Of a stretch of 8,885 nt of DNA, positions 5,796-8,885 are shown one piece after another. The notes beneath the pieces are model-generated. The model made no database searches. It was given only the letters and a program-made list of their open reading frames with translations, and was not told the DNA's origin. How positions within the stretch are numbered: position 1 is the stretch's first letter; each line of letters begins with the position of its first letter. The stretch is taken from positions 1 through 8,885 of the forward strand of contig CALLYN010001119.1 of the NCBI GenBank assembly GCA_937858455.1, read 5' to 3'. The position numbers were made by a program, and so were the translations under genes. The DNA comes from an uncultured Kouleothrix sp. GTDB lineage: Bacteria > Chloroflexota > Chloroflexia > Chloroflexales > Roseiflexaceae.

Positions 5796-6947
5796 CTAAG
5801 CCGGCGAAGGAGCGGGCGTGCGGGCTGCGGCGCGGTAGGCTTCAAGGGTGCGCTCGGCGGTTTCGCGCCACGAGAAGCGCGCGGCCTGGCGCAAGCCGCG
5901 CTGGCGCAGCTCGGCGCGCAGCTCGCGGTCGTTCAGCAGCCGCAGCAGCGCCGCGCCAAGCGCGTCGGGGTCGTGCGGGTCGACGGTGAGCCCGGCGTCG
6001 CCGATTACCTCGGGCAGGCTGCTAGTGTTCGAGGCCACCACTGGCGTGCCGCAGGCCATGGCCTCGAGCGGCGGCATGCCAAAGCCCTCGTAGAGCGAAG
6101 GAAAGGCGAAAACTGTGGCGGCGGCGTACCACAGCGCCTGGTCGGCGGCGTCGATGTAGCCGACGAAGCGCACCCGCTCGCGCAGGTTCAGCGCTTCGGC
6201 GCGCGCGAAGATCTCATCGTAGAGCCAGCCTTTGCCGCCGCCGATCAGCAGCGGCGCGTCGGTGGCGGCGGCGATGCGCGCGTAGGCCTCGATCAGGGTT
6301 GGCAGGTTTTTGCGCGGCTCAAGCGTGCCGAGAAACAGGATAAAGCGCTCGGGCAGCCCGGCGCGCCGCCGGAACGCGGCCAGCTGCGCCGCGTCGGGCG
6401 GGGCAAAACGTGCGTCGCAGGCGTCGTAGGTGACGACGATCTTCTCGGGGGCAATACCGAGCAGCCGCACGATCTCGCTCTTGGTGGCCTCCGAGACGGC
6501 CAGGATACGCGCGGCGCGGCGCGCCGACACGCGGGTGGCCCAGCTGAGGTAGGTGCGATTGATGCGCCGGAATGTCTGTGGGAAGCTGAGAAACGCCAGA
6601 TCGTGAATGGTGACGACGCTTGGCACGGGGCAGAGCGTCGGCGCGACATTCAGCACGCCATGGAACACATCGGCGCGGCTGGCGCGCAGCATCAGCGGGG
6701 CGTAGAGCTGCTCCCAGGGGATTCGGACGCGCGGGTTGATCGTTGGCAGGCGGCTGGGCAGCACGCGGAAGTTTGGCGGCAGGCCGAGCGCGGCGCTGTC
6801 GAGGCCGCGGGTGGTGTAGACCGAGTAGCGGTTAGCATGGTCGATCTGGCCCAGGTGAGTCAGCAGCGCTTCGACATAATTCGAAACCCCGGCGCGGCGA
6901 AAGCTACGGGTGTGTGCCAGCAGGTGCGCATTGACGGCGATATGCAT
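5796..6947 (-). CDS. GT4-family glycosyltransferase
   Basis: A 383-residue GT-B fold enzyme that should transfer a sugar from a nucleotide-sugar donor, probably to a cell-envelope or exopolysaccharide acceptor on the cytoplasmic face. The N-terminal acceptor domain (about 1-195) has MHIAVNAHLL, a Gly-rich G20-V-S-N loop, the HDLAF motif (H115-D116) and VSEATK. The C-terminal donor domain has FLGTLEPRKN (about 205-214), the G236-G-G-K-G loop and EGFGMPPLEAMACGTPVV, with E287 and E295 forming the EX7E signature of retaining GT4 enzymes. Length is normal for the family. The ATG at 6947 is chosen because the fold begins there; the open frame continues upstream through a hairpin-rich spacer whose translation looks non-coding. 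It lies on the same strand as lepB, 198 bp downstream. No polysaccharide genes are visible beside it, so donor and acceptor are unknown. Confidence 0.92.
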   Translation of the reverse strand: MHIAVNAHLLAHTRSFRRAGVSNYVEALLTHLGQIDHANRYSVYTTRGLDSAALGLPPNFRVLPSRLPTINPRVRIPWEQLYAPLMLRASRADVFHGVLNVAPTLCPVPSVVTIHDLAFLSFPQTFRRINRTYLSWATRVSARRAARILAVSEATKSEIVRLLGIAPEKIVVTYDACDARFAPPDAAQLAAFRRRAGLPERFILFLGTLEPRKNLPTLIEAYARIAAATDAPLLIGGGKGWLYDEIFARAEALNLRERVRFVGYIDAADQALWYAAATVFAFPSLYEGFGMPPLEAMACGTPVVASNTSSLPEVIGDAGLTVDPHDPDALGAALLRLLNDRELRAELRQRGLRQAARFSWRETAERTLEAYRAAARTPAPSPA

Positions 6948-6994
6948 AGCGTTCGATTCTCTTGTTCTGAGCGGGCGGCAGCCGATAGCGCCGA

Positions 6995-7052
6995 GAACCA
7001 AAGAGCCGAGAACCGGTTTCGCAGCGCTGGCGCGGTTCTCGGCTCTTGGTTC
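6995..7052. repeat. Long hairpin in the lepB-glycosyltransferase spacer
   Basis: The left arm 6995-7015 pairs with the right arm 7033-7052 over 20 bp with one bulged A and a 17-nt loop. The core is GAACCAAGAGCCGAGAACCG. CCGAGAACC is also directly repeated at 6991-6999 and 7006-7014. No T-run follows on the - strand. It lies 48 bp before the glycosyltransferase start and may be a structured leader, a processing site or an interspersed repeat. Confidence 0.8.
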
Positions 7053-7145
7053 GGGGTTTCGGGCGGCTGTTTGAAAAGGGCGGTCTGGGAGCGAGAGCTT
7101 GCGCACAGGAGGCTGCGCTCCCTGCAACGCAGGCTCAAGCAGCCT

Positions 7146-7895
7146 CTAGGGCAGGGCGGCGTATGTGGCCGATGGAATGACGCCCCAGTAGCTGCGCGGC
7201 CAGTACGAAACCCAGGCTTTGCCGATGATGCCGTCGAGCGGCAACGCGCCCCACTCGCGCGAGTCGCTGCTGTTGTTGCGGTTATCGCCCATCACGAACA
7301 CCGTTCCGGCCGGGACGGTGACGGGCTGGCCGAAGTTGCACGGATCGTCGCCGCGGCAGTTTGTCTGGAGGCCCTTGAGGTACGCTTCATCAAGCGGCTG
7401 GCTATCGATGAAGACCTGGCCGTCTTTGACCAGCACCGTCTCGCCGGGCAAGCCGATCACGCGCTTGATATAATCTTTGCTCATATCGCGCGGGTATTCG
7501 AACACCACCACTTCGCCACGGCGCGGCATATGGAAGGGGTACACGACTTTGGCGGGGAGGTCGGCATTGCCGGGCAGCAGCCGGAGCGGGGCGTTCAGAT
7601 CGAAGTGGAAATAGACGATCTTATTCACCAAGATATACTGGCCGGTATGGAGGTTGGGCTCCATGCTCTGGCCCTCGATCTTGAAGTTCTGGATCACGCC
7701 GCGGACGATCAGGAACACCAGCAGAATAAATATCGCCGTCTCAAGCAGCTCTTTCAGCACACCGCGAACGCTCGCTCGGGCGCGCGGGTCGCCCTGCTCG
7801 CCGCGCGTTTGCTCCCAGCCTGAGGGGTGGGCCGACGCGTCGGTGGGCGCCGATTGGTCGAAGCCCGGTCCGCGCCTCAAGGGAGTCTCATCCAT
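7146..7895 (-). CDS. lepB: Signal peptidase I
   Basis: A 249-residue membrane-anchored serine protease that removes signal peptides from exported proteins on the outer face of the cytoplasmic membrane. It has a hydrophilic N-terminal extension (about 1-45), one transmembrane helix (about 50-68, LLETAIFILLVFLIVRGVIQ), box B with the nucleophile S77 (IEGQSMEPNL), box D with the general base K144 (DYIKRVIGLPGE), and box E GDNRNNSSDSREWG (203-216). The catalytic Ser-Lys pair is intact, so it should be active. An insertion between boxes D and E (about 175-190) carries two cysteines (C180 and C186, NCRGDDPCNFG) that may form a disulfide outside the cell. The start at 7895 has only a weak Shine-Dalgarno sequence. 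A sigma70-like promoter lies 53-83 bp upstream. The glycosyltransferase follows on the same strand; the divergent neighbour starts at 8090. Confidence 0.96.
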   Translation of the reverse strand: MDETPLRRGPGFDQSAPTDASAHPSGWEQTRGEQGDPRARASVRGVLKELLETAIFILLVFLIVRGVIQNFKIEGQSMEPNLHTGQYILVNKIVYFHFDLNAPLRLLPGNADLPAKVVYPFHMPRRGEVVVFEYPRDMSKDYIKRVIGLPGETVLVKDGQVFIDSQPLDEAYLKGLQTNCRGDDPCNFGQPVTVPAGTVFVMGDNRNNSSDSREWGALPLDGIIGKAWVSYWPRSYWGVIPSATYAALP

Positions 7896-7948
7896 CGCTG
7901 TTCTATCTCGCTTGTCGCAGAGCGACTTGATACCATAGCCTGAGATGC

Positions 7949-7978
7949 ATTATACTCCATAGGACAAGAGAAAGCCAA
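7949..7978 (-). promoter_or_regulatory. Sigma70-type promoter for lepB
   Basis: On the - strand TTGGCT (-35, 7973-7978) and a consensus TATAAT (-10, 7949-7954) are separated by 18 bp. Transcription would start near 7942, giving a leader of about 46 nt before the lepB ATG. Confidence 0.7.
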
Positions 7979-8078
7979 CAGTTGGCGCGGCGCGGACATC
8001 GGCTGCAGCGCCCCGCGCCTTGGCGGCGAGCAAAGGCTGTGGGTCGGCCCAGCGGGTAGTGATGGCGCCCTGGCCAGC

Positions 8079-8083
8079 AGGAG
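8079..8083 (+). promoter_or_regulatory. Ribosome binding site of the radical SAM-like gene
   Basis: AGGAG 6 nt before the ATG at 8090. It supports this start for a gene that runs off the window. Confidence 0.7.
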
Positions 8084-8089
8084 CGGAGC

Positions 8090-8885
8090 ATGCGTCTAAC
8101 CGAGCTTGTCGAGCGCACCGAGGATGGCCGCTACCGTTGTGGCGTATGCCAGTGGCACTGCGAGCTGGCGCCGGGCGAGGCCGGCCGCTGCAGGGTGCGC
8201 GCGGCGCAGCCCGAAGGGATCGAGATCCTCAACGACGGGATGATCAGCGCCGCGAACTTTGCGCCGGTCGAGGATACGCGGCTGTGGCATTTCTTCCCTG
8301 GCACCCAGGTGCTGACGCTGGGTGGCTGGGGGTATGCGTTCCCGGCCGATCAGCAGCGCGGGCAGTATGGCGATGTGCCGGCCGACGAGGCCAAGCGCCG
8401 CCGCCTGGCGCCCGAGCGCGCCGCGAATGTCGCGCTCGAGCGGCTCAGCCGTGGCGTGGCGTGGGGCTTCAGCGACCCTTCGGTATCGTTGGAGTATGTG
8501 ACCGACCTGCTGAAGTCGAGCCGCGCGGCCAGCCGCTACACCGCGCTGGTTAGCTCGGGCTACTCGACGATCGCCGCGCTCGATCAGTTTGGCCCATACC
8601 TGGATGGCCTGAGCCTCGAGCTGCGGGCGTTCGATGATGCGGCCTACCGCCGGCTGGCTGGGATCGAGCAGTGGCGCGGCATCCTCGAGACAGCGGCCCA
8701 CGCCGCACGGCAGTGGGGCTGCCATATCGAGGTCACCACCCGGCTGCACCCACAGGTGAACGACGCGCCCGAGCAGGTGCAGTCGCTTGGCGCGTGGATC
8801 TCCGAAACGCTGGGGCCGCACACGCCCTGGCACCTGCTGCCCGGCGACGCCGGCTCGGCGGCGGCTGCCGCGGTGGCGCGCGCCC
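8090..8885 (+). CDS. AmrS-like radical SAM family protein without the SAM-cluster cysteines (3' truncated by window edge)
   Basis: The frame is open from ATG 8090 to the window end (265 residues visible). It follows the layout of AmmeMemoRadiSam-type radical SAM proteins (COG1180, PflA-related). The N-terminal Cys-rich knuckle is kept (C17, C20, C24, C34; RCGVCQWHCELAPGEAGRC). Then come an ISAANFAPVED segment and LWHFFPGTQVLTLG, matching the family's PIEKKPLYHFLPG-type wording. Where the family has GCxxxCxxCQN, this protein reads GGWGYAFPADQQRGQYG: the three Cys that hold the 4Fe-4S cluster are Y82, A86 and Q89. The rest still aligns: GVAWGFSDPSVSLEYV, VSSGYSTIAALDQFGPYLDGLSLELRAF, VTTRLHPQVNDAPEQV, LGPHTPWHLLPG. 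The frame is intact with a good ribosome binding site and even codon use, so it looks like a maintained non-canonical paralogue, not a decayed pseudogene. It cannot do ordinary radical SAM chemistry; its role is unknown. It is divergent from lepB. Confidence 0.85.
   Translation, partial: MRLTELVERTEDGRYRCGVCQWHCELAPGEAGRCRVRAAQPEGIEILNDGMISAANFAPVEDTRLWHFFPGTQVLTLGGWGYAFPADQQRGQYGDVPADEAKRRRLAPERAANVALERLSRGVAWGFSDPSVSLEYVTDLLKSSRAASRYTALVSSGYSTIAALDQFGPYLDGLSLELRAFDDAAYRRLAGIEQWRGILETAAHAARQWGCHIEVTTRLHPQVNDAPEQVQSLGAWISETLGPHTPWHLLPGDAGSAAAAAVARA

Noticed and set aside
5793..7823. 676-residue + strand open frame
   Set aside because: It is entirely antisense to the glycosyltransferase and lepB, both of which have complete catalytic motifs; a high-GC shadow.
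8096..8833. 245-residue - strand open frame at the right end
   Set aside because: Antisense to the radical SAM-like gene, which has a ribosome binding site and family-wide similarity.

Overview
The window looks like two unrelated pieces of bacterial DNA joined at about position 2050-2130. The left piece (1 to about 2056) carries the C-terminal part of an AmpG-like MFS transporter (+ strand) and, convergent to it, the C-terminal part of a GPH-type sugar:cation symporter (- strand). Their style suggests a Verrucomicrobia/Opitutaceae-like carbohydrate-using bacterium (inference, modest confidence). The right piece (about 2057 to 8885) reads like a filamentous Chloroflexi (Roseiflexus-type) genome: a MutS with Chloroflexi-style wording and inserts, high-GC genes rich in GAG and CGC codons, and AT-richer intergenic regions full of GC-rich hairpins. 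At the junction both flanking genes lose their N-terminal parts at the same place while facing away from each other. That is what a chimeric contig produces, and a true inversion or translocation is the less likely alternative.

Layout of the right piece: a 5'-truncated mutS (clamp and ATPase domains plus a C-terminal beta-clamp motif); a gap with a terminator-like hairpin and a perfect 17-bp inverted repeat; a GntR/FadR-family regulator (+); a cluster of MITE-like palindromic repeats; a 71-residue heavy-metal-associated (HMA) fold protein (-) that has lost its CxxC; a second repeat cluster; a GT4 glycosyltransferase (-); a 198-bp spacer with a long hairpin; signal peptidase I lepB (-) with a good sigma70-type promoter; and, divergent from lepB, a gene running off the right edge (+, 8090 onward) that resembles the AmrS-type radical SAM family but lacks all three cysteines of the SAM cluster.

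Functionally the right piece is a mixed chromosomal neighbourhood: DNA repair, a regulator, protein export and surface glycosylation. No single operon ties it together. lepB and the glycosyltransferase share a strand and could be co-transcribed. The points most worth a second look are the junction, the Cys-less radical SAM homologue, the Cys-less HMA protein, and the repeat family, whose hairpin stems differ between copies by paired changes on both arms.
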